Shown here: piece after piece, positions 12,190-24,592 of the stretch
Layout: every line of letters begins with the position of its first letter
Numbering within the stretch: the stretch's first letter is position 1
From: Ampelocalamus luodianensis
Lineage: Eukaryota > Streptophyta > Magnoliopsida > Poales > Poaceae
DNA length: 64,000 bases
Assembly: GCA_036346255.1 (NCBI GenBank)
Contig: CM070634.1
Location: 65,924,476 to 65,988,475, forward strand
Direction of reading: 5' to 3'
The notes under the pieces: generated by a model
The model's database searches: none
What the model was told of the DNA's origin: nothing
Seen by the model: only the letters and a program-made list of their open reading frames with translations
Program-made: the position numbers and the translations under genes

Positions 12190-15100
12190 TGTAACATCCC
12201 TATTTTGGCTTGTGTTTCAAATGTAATAAAATTAGGATAATTTAAAACTTTTCTTACATCCTTGTGCTTTTGAACTTTTCTGAAAATCCTTGTAAAAGAA
12301 TTTTGGGAAATTCAAAATCAAAAGCCTCATTTATCAGGACAACAACCTCCTCGGTGAAATCTTGTGTCAAACCCTTGGAAATAATTTTTCCTTGGTTCTA
12401 AGGTTGCTTGGTAACACCTCTGAATTATTTCATAATTTTTGGAAATTATTTGAAATATTTTAGAGGCAAGTCAAACCTTGGTCAAACCTCTGAAATAACC
12501 TTCTGGAATTTCTTGAGAAAATCCCAGTGCACAAAAATCTCTGAAAAATTTATGGAAGGTTAACCCCAAGTTAAGCAAGCTCCAGTTAAAATTTCATGAA
12601 TTTTGGAGTTGATTTGATACCTCAATTATATCCCCAAAGTCTCAGCCTTTAAAATTCAAAACCTAATTGGTTTGCACTGTTGGTGCGAGTCAGACTCGGG
12701 CTCGAGCCAACTGACTCGGCCAAGTCAACTAATTGTACCCGGCGCGGTCGAGCGGGCGCGCGCGTCATCAGCCGTTGGATCTCCATCGAACGGCTCTCAT
12801 TCGTGTAGGCATTCGGACAACTCCGGTTGCCCCCTGTTTCTCGACCGTTGGATTTCCATAGGACGGTGGACGATTGTGCGCGGCCGTTTCGACGCGATCG
12901 CATTTTAGCCCTTGGATGCAAATCGGACGGCTGGCCGTCGTCGACTTCCTCTCGCTCGCGCGGCGCTGCGCCATGGCGGAGCCGAGCGTGGGTGGGTAGT
13001 GCCCTGTCACCTCCGTCTTCGTCAACGGCTCTCTGCAGGCGCATTAAATGCCCGTCACTCCACCGCCTCGTTTAGTCGTCGTCTCAACTGCTCCCGTCGC
13101 TCACGGCGACCGCAGTGGCAGCGGGAACCCGAGGCGGAGCAACGGTGCTCTCTCGCTCTTCCTGGCTACTTAAGCCCCCATTGTCGTGCTTTATCCTCCT
13201 TTACACACCCTTGAGCTCTCTCGTGCACCCACTGCCCTTGTGGAGCTCCCGAGCGCTCGAAATCTCCTCGCCGCCATTGTTGCCCGCAGAGCTTCTCGGT
13301 GAACCCAGTGCTCCAGTGGTTCCCTGGCTCCCTCCTTGCTCCTGTTGCTTCTCCTCACCTCGGTGGTGCTTAACCCCCACTCCATTTCAGGTTGCTTCAA
13401 CGGGAGCACCGGGATTTTGGATTTCCCCCAATTCGGCCGCGAGCACCCTTCTTCGTCTCCAGAGCCGGTGAGGCCTTCTCTCTCTAATTCCTCTCTCTGG
13501 TAGCATCAGTGGGTGGTATGCAACCTATCTTGATCCCGCGGGCTCATTATTTTGGCTCAGGTGGTCTTCCCCTCGTTGCCGCCATTGTTGCCGTCGCGGA
13601 GCTTCGTCGCCGGAGCTGCTCAGTCATCCTCTGCACCTCCGCGTCACTCAGGTAGCATCGCAGTAGTCCCTAGATGCTCGGGCACCGCTTGAATGGACCG
13701 CTGCGGAGCTCTTTTGCTGCTTATCGTCGTCGTCATCTTTGCCGTGCCGCCCCTCTCTGTCGCGTCGCCGCTCTGGTCCACCATCGCCGGTGTGAGTAGT
13801 ACCAGAGGGTGCGCAATGCTATTGCGCACTCGTTGCTAGCATCCTCTCGCGCCGCCGTGCCTTTGGTCGCCGGCGATTGGCCGGCGAAGCTCTCGGTTGC
13901 GTTGTCGGACGCGTCAGCGCAGTATGCGACGTGGCCCAACGTGCGCCATCCATCCTTAGATCTGCGGTCGAGATTTCATGTGTTCTGTGCGGTGTGCGGT
14001 GTAGCGTCGATTGTGAGCCGTCCATCTCGCGATCGACGGTCCACAGCCGCTGTTCCGCCACACGCGCGCGTTTTCCAACGCGTCGGCGTGGTTCAATCTG
14101 GATCGTTGGATCGAAGATCAGCGGCCCACGTTTGCTACCTCCGCGCGGGCGCAAGCGCTGTGCTCCCGGTTGCTCGCGCCGTCCGATCAGAGATCGACGG
14201 CTCTCAATCGTCCACGTCTCCGGTTGTTAGGAAAAGCCCCGAAAATACTAAGTCCAAAAACTGAAGAACTTTAGGGTCTTGTCATTTTTGTATCTCTGTA
14301 ACTATAGATCCAAATTAGATGATTCCAATTTTTTTAGCTTCCTTATACCTTGAACTTAAATAGAAAAATAATTGTAGACCATGATCAAACATGGAAAACC
14401 ATTTTCAAAAATAGTAAACAAGTGAACTCAATACTGTTTTTCAGAACTTTTAGCAAACTTGTAAAATGCATAACTTTTAATCTATAGGTACTTTTTGAAT
14501 GAATCCAATTGGATTAGCTCCCACTGCTAGTGTATTTGCTAGGAAAATTGGTTTCACAAATTTTACTGTTTTTAAATATCATAAGGATCATATTTTAGTT
14601 TAATACCCTAAACAATTTAGACAAATCATAACTCTTTCAATATAACTCCAAATGACCTGAAATTTTATATGGCTTATCACTATACTAGTAGGTAGCTACC
14701 ATAAAAGTTTCAGCTTCAAAATCTTTCTAGAAAATATTTTTGCTACAGTACCTAATTATCCCCGAAAATAGGTTTTTAGGGAATATCTTTTGCACCACAA
14801 ATCCAAATTAGGTTTTTCCAGTTTCTATGTCTAGGTTTATTCCTATTCTACCTTGTGTATAAATTTCGTCGCATTTGGATAAATTTTACTTTCTCTTTTG
14901 CCAAGTGTTGCTCGTCTTATTGGTGGTTCTCGCTTCTTTTTGCTTTTCGCTTAGGCTTCGACATTTGCGGTAACCCCGAGAACGATCCTCCGCAACAGTT
15001 TGAGCAACAGCAAGCAGGCAAGCAGTTTGATCATTTCCCATTTGATCCCATTACTTTTAAAGTCTAATATTTTGTTTAACTTCTATGTATGCATTGCTAT

Positions 15101-16637
15101 TTTGTTGTTAAATTGATTAGTTAGACCTCTAGTTGCATAATCTGTAGGTAAATGATTATCCTCTACTACCTGAGCCTAGGTTATTTGCTGTGATTAGAGT
15201 TCGTTGGATGAGCTCTTGTCACTTAGTAGATTTCGAATAAATATTGCTTAGCCATGCCTAGTATCGGTAGTATTGGGCGATCATCGACTTAGTCGGTGAT
15301 CATGATCACACAAATGCTATTATTATTCCATTATGTCCAACCCTTGTGTTTTACCATTTTGCAAAACAAAAACTGAAAACAAAAATTATATCTTGGCTTG
15401 GGCACAATGGTATGTTGGGTGATCTGTTGGGTGTGATTGGAATGGTGCCTAAGTCCCTAAGGACCGAGTTACTTGTGCCATTGATCCAAGCAATTATTGC
15501 GTGCTAACCACGCGAGGGGGATATGGAACCTCTCTTGACTAAGTACTTTGGAAGGTGTTAATTATGAGCTGGTTGGTGGGTGTGTTCTTGTGTGTGTGTG
15601 TTGTGGTGTTGGAGGGGAGCATTAGCAGGCCGGTTAGGCTGTCTAATGTGTCCTTTCTCCCGTGGGTTGCGGCTCTTAATTAGCATCGTCCATTGGAAAG
15701 CATCTTGTTAGACTTAGCCATGCCTGCATACCAAAGGAAGTGTGCTAACCGTGGCTGGTGGAAAGGCGGTCTATCATGTTGGTACATTGGTACACCCCTG
15801 CAGGGTTTAAACTATTCGAATAGCCTCGTCGTAGGTTATGGACACGCTTGGTTATTTCCCACAAGAACTAGACTACAACCTTTTAAAAACTTAAACTTGA
15901 CATGGGTGGTATGAAGGGGGACTTCATGCTATTGTTGTGGTGACTATGGGTTAGTCACTTCTAGGTTGGTGTTGTTCTCTATCTATTGTTATTATTGTCT
16001 CTTTTATTTGAACAATAAAAGTTAATTGCAAACTTGCTTTCAAATGTATTACCTTATCGCAAATCAAACTTGCTTTATGCTGAAAATAAGTCCAGAGCCT
16101 CATCCACTTAAATAAAGCTTACATGTAGTTAATTATAGTTCTGTTATCTCACACGTTAGTCTTGCGAGTACAAAAACAATTTTTGTACTCATCTGCTTTG
16201 CTTAATATTAATTGTTGCAGAGGAAGATGGTGAGCCCCAAGGGCCTCACTTTTGTGAGCTGTGTTGCGGCGCTGTTTGGGACGATTAGCTTGGCGGTCCG
16301 GTTGGTTGCCGTGTGGGTAAAGGCACACCGATTGGCTTTTGTTTATCGCCATCTTATGGCCATTTTGCTTCCGCTGTTTAAATTAGTTACTTATGTGTTA
16401 TTTGGCCGGTCGGCCTCTCTTTTGTAATAACTCTCTTTATATTATCTATGTCTTTCAGTTGTTGCTTTGCTTCGGCTCTATGTGTATGAATGGAATTGAT
16501 GCATGATTTTGTAACGGGGTGTGTATACTGCAATTCTAGGAAGTATACATATCTCGAGGCTTGGTTTATTTGATTTGTACTGTTAGGACCAAGTGGATGG
16601 TTAAACAGTACAAGCCGAATAAACCGGGGTCCTCACA
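12190..16637 (+). repeat. 3' LTR of element A
   Basis: This is 4448 bp from TGTAACATCCC to GGTCCTCACA, followed by the CTGTC duplication. The double palindrome recurs at 15796-15823. It is very similar to the 5' LTR outside the GC-rich block (about 12770-13820), where many one- to few-base length differences cluster. It contains no gene of its own. Confidence 0.93.
15796..15823. promoter_or_regulatory. Conserved LTR double palindrome (element A, 3' LTR)
   Basis: CCCTGCAGGG (15796-15805) and CTATTCGAATAG (15812-15823), with the same spacing as in the 5' LTR. Confidence 0.6.
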
Positions 16638-16642
16638 CTGTC
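16638..16642. other. Target site duplication of element A, right copy (CTGTC)
   Basis: Identical to 2624-2628 and directly abuts the LTR end. Confidence 0.95.
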
Positions 16643-17033
16643 GTACTTGATGGTCTTTCCCAGACTAGATCCTGGCAACAGTGTTCACTTCTGCGCCACG
16701 TGCTTGCATAGGAAGGTGGTAGTATGGAGGCTGAGCTAACTTCGTCAAGTCATGATGAAGATGGCTCAGTGCCACACGAGCCACTTCCTGCAATGCCGTG
16801 GCCTCAGAGGTGCCACGCGCCTAGAACCTGTATGGGATACTCCCTATCATGCGTCTGGCAAAGATATTGACCACTGCCAAGTACTCCTCCATCCCTAGTC
16901 CTCTGTCGCGTCGATAGATGAAGTAGGTTGGCTGATATGTGAAGTTCGCTCTCCACATCATGGCTCTAACTAGTGCCGGGTATCCGTCTACATCTTCTGC
17001 TTGGGTCTCTTTAACAAGGTACTGACCACTCAT
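16643..17033 (-). pseudogene. Gag-like remnant of element B, upstream part
   Basis: On the minus strand the first ATG after B's primer site (17033) opens a 70-codon frame (MSGQYLVKETQAEDVDGYP... then GMEEYLAVVNIFARRM). After its stop near 16821, another frame continues as ARGTSEATALQEVARVALSH and QPPYYHLPMQARG, up to a TAG close to the insertion point of element A. The frame then resumes in register at 2623. I do not recognise a domain. Position and composition suggest a gag-like or element-specific protein of a non-autonomous LTR element. It is broken by one frameshift, one stop and the 14-kb insertion. Confidence 0.5.
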
Positions 17034-17230
17034 ATAAGGACAAGAAGGGCAAGATGAGTTAATTTGTAATTCAAATGAGAATAAGGTGAGAAATGATACT
17101 AAGATGGATGAGGAATAAAAGATATTCCTAACTTATACTTTCTGAAATTAGTTTAGTAATTTAGAAAATAACTCGACCAAGGACTTACTAGACATAACGC
17201 CCATGCTATCTCTAACCTACAGTCAGTATG

Positions 17231-17243
17231 GCTCTGATACCAA
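17231..17243 (-). other. Primer binding site of element B (iMet-type)
   Basis: On the minus strand this reads TTGGTATCAGAGC (plus strand GCTCTGATACCAA), 3 nt from the LTR end GGTCCCCACA. It sets the orientation of B and the inner border of its 5' LTR. Confidence 0.85.
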
Positions 17244-17246
17244 CGC

Positions 17247-20200
17247 TGTGGGGACCCCGGTAATTATCTCCATAAGACCGAGATTAAAAAAGGTCTTAGG
17301 GACATAATCACGGGTCTCCGGTAAATGATTTCCAATTTAACTCTATCCAAGTGAGAGGCTTAGCCGAATACTAGAGCCTCAACGATCATGCGCGTTGCTC
17401 CTTTGCGAGCGCTACATGAATGTCGATTCTCTTTCGATTCGAAGCACTACACTTAGTGAGTTAAATGGGAATTCATCAGCAACGAGTATGACTTATATTG
17501 GCTCCCAAGATCAACGACCAATATACTCATACCCTCATCCAACGTTGATTACATCCATACAACGCATACAACAAGAGATCAAAAGACATACTGCATAATA
17601 GTCAAAGTCTACAACTTATTACATACGGCCGACCGGCCAAATTCAAAGTAAAGTATCAAGTAGCAGCGGAGGCAAATAAATAAAGCAAAAGACCAGTAGT
17701 GGTATGCCCATCACCCATCGGCAACCGACTGGGAGTTAAATGATAGCACACTACTCGTTAGTGTCACCCAAGTCAACACTAACAAGATCGTCAGACTCAT
17801 AATCTTTCTCACCTGAAAAGGCCAGCAAACATCTGGCTGAGTACAAGTGTACTCGCAAGTCTTACACAAATAAAAATAGTTATGCATAAGGGTCATTCAA
17901 GGGATGGCTCATATTGGTTTAGTTTTGCGAAAGAGACGCAACAATTAACATCCTACACATACTAGTTTTCATGTGCCCATTTTAAAATCAGATTTGAAGT
18001 AGAAGTAAAACATGTAGTAAAGCATTTCAGTAATAAACAATTGAATCATACAAAGACCAAAGTGGCAGCCCACTTTGATGTACTAAACACATGAACATCC
18101 CGTTCATGACGAATACCAAGTTCAACCACAATTTTAATTAAAAGTCTAACAATAGTAACTCCCGAACTCAAGCGGTTGTCCATAACCGTGGACACGGCTA
18201 TTCGAATAGATTGATACCCTGCAGGGGTGTACTACTTTACCCACACGACTTGATTAGCCCGTAAGCCTCCAGATGCCTCCGAAAATAGCATACTTCCTAT
18301 GGTATGCCGGCCGGGTAAATCAAGATATAGTCATTTTCAGCAAGAAAGCCCTATTGAGCTAAGTCCCCCTTGTGAGATGGTTCCTTGCCTAGTACAAGCT
18401 TTCGATAGCACTTGCTAGGGGCTCACAAGTTATATCGAAATACCGATGCAATCAAAACAAAAGAATTGGCGCTCCCTCGCACACTATAAAGGATTACATC
18501 GGCTCCTAAAGAACATAGCATTTCACAGTCGCTATGCCCCTTACACCACCAAGGACTTAACACAATAAAACCCTCCCCCTACTTAACCATACGGCTCCCA
18601 ACCCGCGTGTGGCAGCACGAGTGTACTTGAATTAATGACGTTACCAAAGTTCGGTCCTCAATTGTCTAGACAAGTCCTTCCACTTACCCAATGCTCGTGC
18701 ACAAAGCACCATCACTAACCAACACTTGTCCAGACCAAAATCTCATTTAAAAATGACAAAAATTAACTCATAAAACAGCTACAAGATCTGAAGTATAAAT
18801 CATAAAATGAGAGTTGTGTTTATCCCAAAACCGTCGGGTTATTCCCGACGATCGAACTCATGATATCTAGACTTGCATGGCTAAGCAATTCTACAACCCA
18901 TAATTCACACATCCTATCTTAAGCATATAGGAGTTGGCATAATTCAAGATTAACCTCAAGCATAGGACATAACTAAACTACACATCACAAAAATATTGAC
19001 ATAATCAAAATAGCATGCAAGCAATTATCATTGCACTATCTTAACCAAAACTGGGATCAAATATGATGCAAAAGAAAGTTCAAATGATGCTTGCCTTGCT
19101 GGTAGTTCACTTGCTCACCCTCGGTTACTTACTCTCATACTTCCGGCAACTCAGAATCTAAAGAAAGGTGATATCGAATAAACATCGAGAAATAGCCAAA
19201 AACTCAAATTGCTCAAAAATGTATGAAATTTATACAGTAGCTAGATTATGATTTTATATGAATTTAGGTACAAAAATTATTCCATTTGGAGTTTATATGA
19301 GAGAGTTATAGTAGTTTGAAAATCAGATTTCTAGAAAATACTGAAAAATGGTGGTTCTGTTTACTGTTCACCCAAATTTAATTATGTTGTAAAAGTTTGC
19401 AGAATTCTAGTGGAGATAAAAACTACATGGTTAGATATAGAATAATATTTTATGGACAACCCAATTGGATTCATCCCATTTGGAGTTCAATTGAATTTTC
19501 TATGAATTTTTGAAGTTAAATGAATTTCTAGTGTAAAAACTATTCTTTTCTGAAATTTCTATCGCAATAAATAGTTTTTATACATAGGCTGACCTAGCCT
19601 CTACCATGACAAGTGGGGCCTACATATATTCTTTTCTTTTTCATATATTTCCAAAAGGAAAACATCTACCGACAAATATAATCTTCTCACAATCATATAC
19701 TTAACCGATTCTCCGGTGTCGAATCCAATCACATGCATAACACTCTCTAATCATGTTCTCATATCTTGATCTAAATCCCGTACTAACCTCCACTAAGACA
19801 TTATCAAGGTAGTCAATCCATCGAGTGATGCCCGAACTCACAATCTTCCAAATATACAACCTATCCGATAATTACACGAAATCCACCGACTCATGGGCAT
19901 ATGACCATGACTAACTCCATCGATCATTCTCCAATATACTATTTAAACTAATACTAACTATCTAGTCCAACTAGTCTTGCCTCGGCAAATCACATTCCTA
20001 TACACCAAAATTTCCACCAACCGAGGTTTATTTGACCAACCGATACATAATGAGCTTAACAATTTTAATAACACATCCCACATCTAATAGTTTATTAATA
20101 AATCAACTTACATCCATTGCACCGGACTAGTCGTGTAGGACAACTACTAATCCAATCACATATATGCGCCTCTACGATCAACTAATAATAATTCATCCAC

Positions 20201-22845
20201 TAATCCAATAGAGGCACAAGTCCACCAACTCGGTACGTAGGACTTTTCTATTAATTACATGGCAATCCGAATATTTATCTACAATCAAATAATCTATTCT
20301 ACCATCTCCCAAATTCTAGCTTGTAAGATTCGCATAACAATCAGTTAAGGCCTCCGATCAAACAATCCAAAAATATACTTAATCCGACATCAAACGAGCA
20401 ACAATACACATATATAAAAGATATATCCTTAAACATCAGCACATACGTCATCCATCAAGTAATCATTTATAAACATCTTTATGCGTCCCATCTCCAAAAA
20501 TTACTAATCCAATATGAGAAGAAACCTCCAACTAATTTATCCTCCGAAGATCACCACAAATTTTCCATGTCTCTCAAAATAATATCATCCGATCGAATAA
20601 TCCAATGTATATTTAATCTAGCATCCACCGATCAACAATACACACATTTCGCCTCAATAATCTAATTATTTGCATTCACCAATATATCAACACATAATCA
20701 TGCCTACGCACAAATAAGACATAACTGGAGAATTATACCGGTCTTAATTTACCAAATCATTTTTGCAATTAAACATGCATAAATAGTTGACATGCACATA
20801 ACTAATATGCAACATGCACAACTAATGTCGTAATGCGATAGCACAATGTAACGCGAAGTATTTTACCACGGCACTAGGCGTGCCCAATATGGCCGGACGT
20901 CCTCTTCTCGGCTCCGCGTCCGCGTCCACCGTAGTTGTTGCCGTTACCGCGTCCGCGCCCTGCTCCGCATCGGCGTCGCCGCTCTCGGCCACACCCACTG
21001 AGCCGCCTTGCCGACGCCGCGCTCAAGCGCGACTTGCCATAACGCCTCACCTTGCTCGGGCCGCCACGCTGCCACATGCATGCGCAGCGTTATTGGTCGG
21101 CTCCTCCACGCCGCTGCTCCGCCGCCCATGCCTCCTCGCCTCGGCCGCCCCAGGCTCGGCCATCCTCCGCCATCACCGTCGCCATTTGGCCGCCACCAGT
21201 GAGCCGCTGCCGCCACCGTCACTGCATGCATGCAGGGGCCGCAGCACCGCTCACATGCGTCGCCTCACTGAGCCGCTGCAGCACCTCGTCTTGCTCAGTG
21301 CTACATACGCCGCCAAACCTCGTCTCTGCAGTGTGGCACTAAGCCGGCGCTCACAGCCTCGACGGCCTTGGACGAGGCAGTCCTCGGCGTTGCATGCGCT
21401 ACTCTCCGCACGCCCTTGGCGTTGTTGTCTTCACACCGCTGCTGCAGCTGGCCACTGGACAGCGCCGCGCAGGTCGCCATGCCCAGCTCGGCTATGACGT
21501 CGCGCTCTAGGCTGCGCCACGCTGGGCTGCCGGGAGCTGCTGCGCCGCTGCTCGACCTCACTACTGCAGCTCCCCATGCGCCGCACAGGGCTGGTGCCTG
21601 CTCCCTAGCTAGAACCGAGCAGCACCACTGCTTCTTCTTTCCCACTTCTCAAGAACGCTCAAAGGCCATGCATGCGAGAAACTCTTGGATGAATGGACTG
21701 CTTGAGTGATGGGGAAGGCAATGGTATGACATGCATTGCATGATTTCCGGTTTTTGATTGGGATTGGAAGGAGAGAAGGTGAAGAACTTTGCTTGTGTTC
21801 AAGGAGAGAAGAGTGTGTTGTTCGGTTTGGGGGAGAAGCTGGCGTGAGAGGAAGATGGCAGTGGGAGGTGTGTCTCACGGCTGGGACAAAGGGAATAGAC
21901 AATGCATGTGTCTTTGGTTGTTGGGGGGGGAATAACAGAGAGAAAGAGGGCTGTCTCGGCTGGGATAAAAAATGGCAGGGATGAGGAGCTCGGTTGGGGA
22001 AAGGACATGGGAGTGGGTGCTCTCTTGGGAAATGGCAGTGGGGAGATGATGTTGGCAGTAGGGATGAATTGCTTTGTTTGGGGATTAAAGAAATGGGGAT
22101 GGATGGTGATGAATAAAGAATGGAAAGGTGGATGTGTGGTGCTCTGTTGGGAACCAGAGAATGGCAGTGAGTGTGGTTCGGTTGGGCAAATGTTGGGCAG
22201 TGGCTTTCCTGTTGTGACAAATGAAATGATTGGCAATAAAGAAATGGTGGGTGTGAAAGGGATGCTTTGGCTCGGCAAGAAAAAGAAATGCAGTGAAGGG
22301 TTTAGGAAATTATTAGATGAAGAAAATTGGTTCCAAAAAAAATCGTGAAACTTTTAGGGGAGGCTTCTGACACAACATAGATGCTTAGGTAAAATTTCAG
22401 GAATTTATCCAGACTGTGATTTTCTATAAAAATCTTTAAAGTTCCTATTTTTATTGGTTGTGATTACGAGGCGAGAAGTTGGGAAAAGAAATGACACGCA
22501 GGCGTCTCGCCTACGGTCGGTTGAACCGGAAAATATAGTGACGATACTAACGTATGCATGATGACGAGATTTTTGAAAAGCATGTGAAAACAAGAAACAA
22601 AATAATTTAATTTTAATGCATTCTCTCAAACAATTCGATTTCTTATTATTTCTTCTTATTATTATTATGCAACTTCTCAAACAACTTGATGTAACTTTAA
22701 ATGTAATATTTTATTTAATTCGATTGGATTTTCAAAAGCAATTTTTTTTTACTCAAATACGAGAAAATTTTAAAACAGAGTTAAATACTTAAAAGATTGC
22801 CAAATTAATAATAACATCCCGATTTTTGAAAATCGGGGTGTTACA
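17247..22845 (-). repeat. 5' LTR of element B (about 5.6 kb)
   Basis: On the minus strand it runs from TGTAACACCCCG (22845) to GGTCCCCACA (17247). It shares short blocks with LTR A in the same relative order: a TACTCGCAAG/TTGCATA region near 17840, the double palindrome at 18198-18226, and an AT-rich tail. A GC-rich block (about 20870-21620) gives chance open frames on both strands (for example 20880-21497 plus); I see no domain in them and leave them out. At 5.6 kb this is a very long LTR. Confidence 0.85.
18198..18226. promoter_or_regulatory. Conserved LTR double palindrome (element B)
   Basis: CTATTCGAATAG (18198-18209) and CCCTGCAGGG (18217-18226), 7 bp apart. They appear in opposite plus-strand order because B is on the minus strand. 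Confidence 0.6.
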
Positions 22846-24395
22846 CAATTCTTGAGTCAACATGCTGGCTTTTCTTCAATAAGCCTCTTGCAAGCATAAA
22901 TTAGAAAGCATAGATCTTGTTGCCAAATAAAAGGAAATACTTTTTCTTATGATACAGCACTCGGCAAAAACTGATAAGCAGAACCACGAAAACTTTTTCG
23001 CAGCACAACAGCTGGAAAATAAACTGTATTGGGAGTGGACTGAGAACTTCATAAATGATTTAATGAGGGAGATGCCTTAATAAAAGTGATGTGATTAATT
23101 AGGATAGTAATCATGTCACGCTATGAAAAAACAAAAATCAGTCATAAAACAGAACATATACCTTAGAGATGGCAAAAAAAAATGCGAGAACTGCTCGTCA
23201 TGGCAGTAGCAAGATGGTGCTGTTTTTTGTGTGTGGTGAGGTACTCATATAAATCATTTTTTACAATTGCAGCTTTCTAACCCTTTTTTTCAGTAACAAT
23301 ACAAATTGAGAGGGGACAAAACATTTTTTGTGCATAGATGGAATTTATTTGAATGATGTTTTGAGTTATGGCTTATAGTAGCAGTAAAGTTGGGTGTCTG
23401 TGTCACCTCGTGAGGGTAGTGGCGAAATGTACTAAAGAGAAATAAGGTTAGGAAAATGACAACGCATGAGAAGTGTTCAACGGGCTGTAATCACGTGGCG
23501 AAAAGGAAAAGGTGCGTAAATAGTGAGTGGCATAGATTAAAAGAGAGGATATATGTAGTACCAGGAATATTAGCAGAGCTATGTATGCTGGGTATACAAA
23601 ACTAAGCACAAACAGTGGAGAAGCATAGCTTAGTTGTCGCTGGGGCTCTAGAAGCAAGAGCTGATTATGTTAGTAAAGTGAGAACTATGTTAGTAGAGTA
23701 TGTCGATAGATAGAAGGAAATAAATCTTGTAGGATAGGAGGCTGAGGACAGACTATACTGATCTCTCATACTCCACAACAATAGCATAGTCTAAGTGGTG
23801 ATGCTTTTTCAAATATTTTATTGCGGGAAACTGCAAAGTAAGGAAAAAAAATCTAAACAAAGAATCAGTAACTCAAATGGTGGAACATCATTCTGGAAAA
23901 AAAATGCAAAAAATTTGGCCGTGCTGAACATGTAGTCTGCACTTCATAAAACACGCAAAGCATATGTGTATATGATTTTTATCTAGAGCCAGATTCACTG
24001 CATGCCGAACATCTAGCTGCAATAGGTATACAATTTTGAAATTCGTTGAGGGTTCCATGCTAGCAAGAACTTTTTTATGTCCCCAAACGGAATGTGAGTA
24101 TTTATGAAGTGTGTACACAGGATTACCAAGGAAGATTATACCATGTAAGACCAAAAGAGAAGCTTCTCAGATATGATAATGGACTCTGTAATATCAAGAG
24201 CAACATCGGCCACACCCATATTTTAGAAAGCTAGCATTCCTCTGCCAGTTCCTTGGAAAGCGTTTTTTTAATCAGATAAACAATAACTATAATTTTGACA
24301 ACAAATATCTATGAACAAAGAAATAGATAGTTAATTGAAGTGAGGTTATGACGAACAAAGAAATAAGGTACAATAACTGAGAATCCTAGTATACG
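22846..24395. other. Unassigned AT-rich sequence between elements B and C
   Basis: About 1.55 kb without a convincing gene, repeat or transposon end. A minus-strand open frame at 23888-24154 has no recognisable motif. It could be host intron or intergenic DNA linked to the DUF639-like exon further right. Confidence 0.4.
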
Positions 24396-24400
24396 GTGAA
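24396..24400. other. Target site duplication of element C, left copy (GTGAA)
   Basis: GTGAA directly before the TGTAGACTGTTGG LTR edge and again at 29854-29858 after the other LTR. Confidence 0.93.
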
Positions 24401-24520
24401 TGTAGACTGTTGGAATATTGTGTGTATCCCGTAGGATCCCACACCCTTTATTTATAGTCTCAAAGTAGAGTCCAACTCTAATACAACTCATTAGTTAGAT
24501 CTAATACGAACTCACCAACA
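24401..24520 (-). repeat. 3' LTR of element C
   Basis: 120 bp, plus-strand TGTAGACTG to CTCACCAACA. On the minus strand it starts TGTTGGTGAG and has a TATAAATAAA box at 24447-24456. It matches 29734-29853 at 117 of 120 positions. Confidence 0.95.
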
Positions 24521-24530
24521 CTCCCCCTCA
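24521..24530 (-). other. Polypurine tract of element C
   Basis: Minus strand TTGAGGGGGAG directly before the 3' LTR start TGTTGG, the usual copia arrangement. Confidence 0.8.
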
Positions 24531-24592
24531 AGATGGGCCAAAGATATCAATCATGCCCATCTTGTTACATATTGTAGCACCCTCGCTAGGAC

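Larger units (their letters stand above)
2629..16637 (+). mobile_element. Element A: complete but coding-defective Tekay/Del-type Ty3/gypsy chromovirus
   Basis: The element is about 14 kb: LTRs at 2629-7016 and 12190-16637 (TG...CA), an iMet-type primer site at 7020-7033, gag, then pol in the order protease remnant, RT, RNase H, integrase, chromodomain, and a polypurine tract at 12176-12187. RT before integrase defines Ty3/gypsy. The C-terminal chromodomain, the multi-kilobase LTRs and the GGGACGAGATT box before the polypurine tract point to the Del/Tekay clade. Perfect CTGTC duplications flank it, and it lies inside the gag-like frame of element B. By eye the LTRs differ by about 1% in the stretch 5221-6300 against 14835-15918, which suggests a recent insertion. 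Even so, gag and pol carry many frameshifts and several stops. Confidence 0.93.
1..22845 (-). mobile_element. Element B: LARD-like Ty3/gypsy-type LTR element, minus strand, interrupted by element A
   Basis: Positions 1-181 and 22663-22845 are near-identical (two substitutions and a 2-nt length difference in a T run). Both end on the plus strand in GTGTTACA, which read on the minus strand is an LTR start (TGTAACACCCCG). A minus-strand primer site at 17231-17243 sits next to an LTR edge (TGTGGGGACC, 17247), so the 5' LTR is 17247-22845, about 5.6 kb. The 3' LTR begins at 181 and runs off the left of the window. Without element A the interior is only about 3.05 kb and has no recognisable protease, RT or integrase. 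Long LTRs with a short coding-poor interior match the LARD (large retrotransposon derivative) plan. The right candidate target duplication is CAATT at 22846-22850; its partner lies outside the window. The superfamily is inferred from the ends and polypurine tract it shares with A. Confidence 0.85.

Noticed and set aside
17395..17598. Short open frame near the inner end of LTR B
   Set aside because: Within LTR sequence, wrong strand for the element, no motif.
20880..21497. 205-codon open frame on plus strand, Ala/Pro/Arg-rich
   Set aside because: It sits in the GC-rich block of LTR B, antisense to the element, with other frames also open; a composition effect.
21609..22278. Long minus-strand Pro/Ser/His-rich open frames
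   Set aside because: Purine-rich plus strand within LTR B rarely creates stops on the minus strand; no motif.
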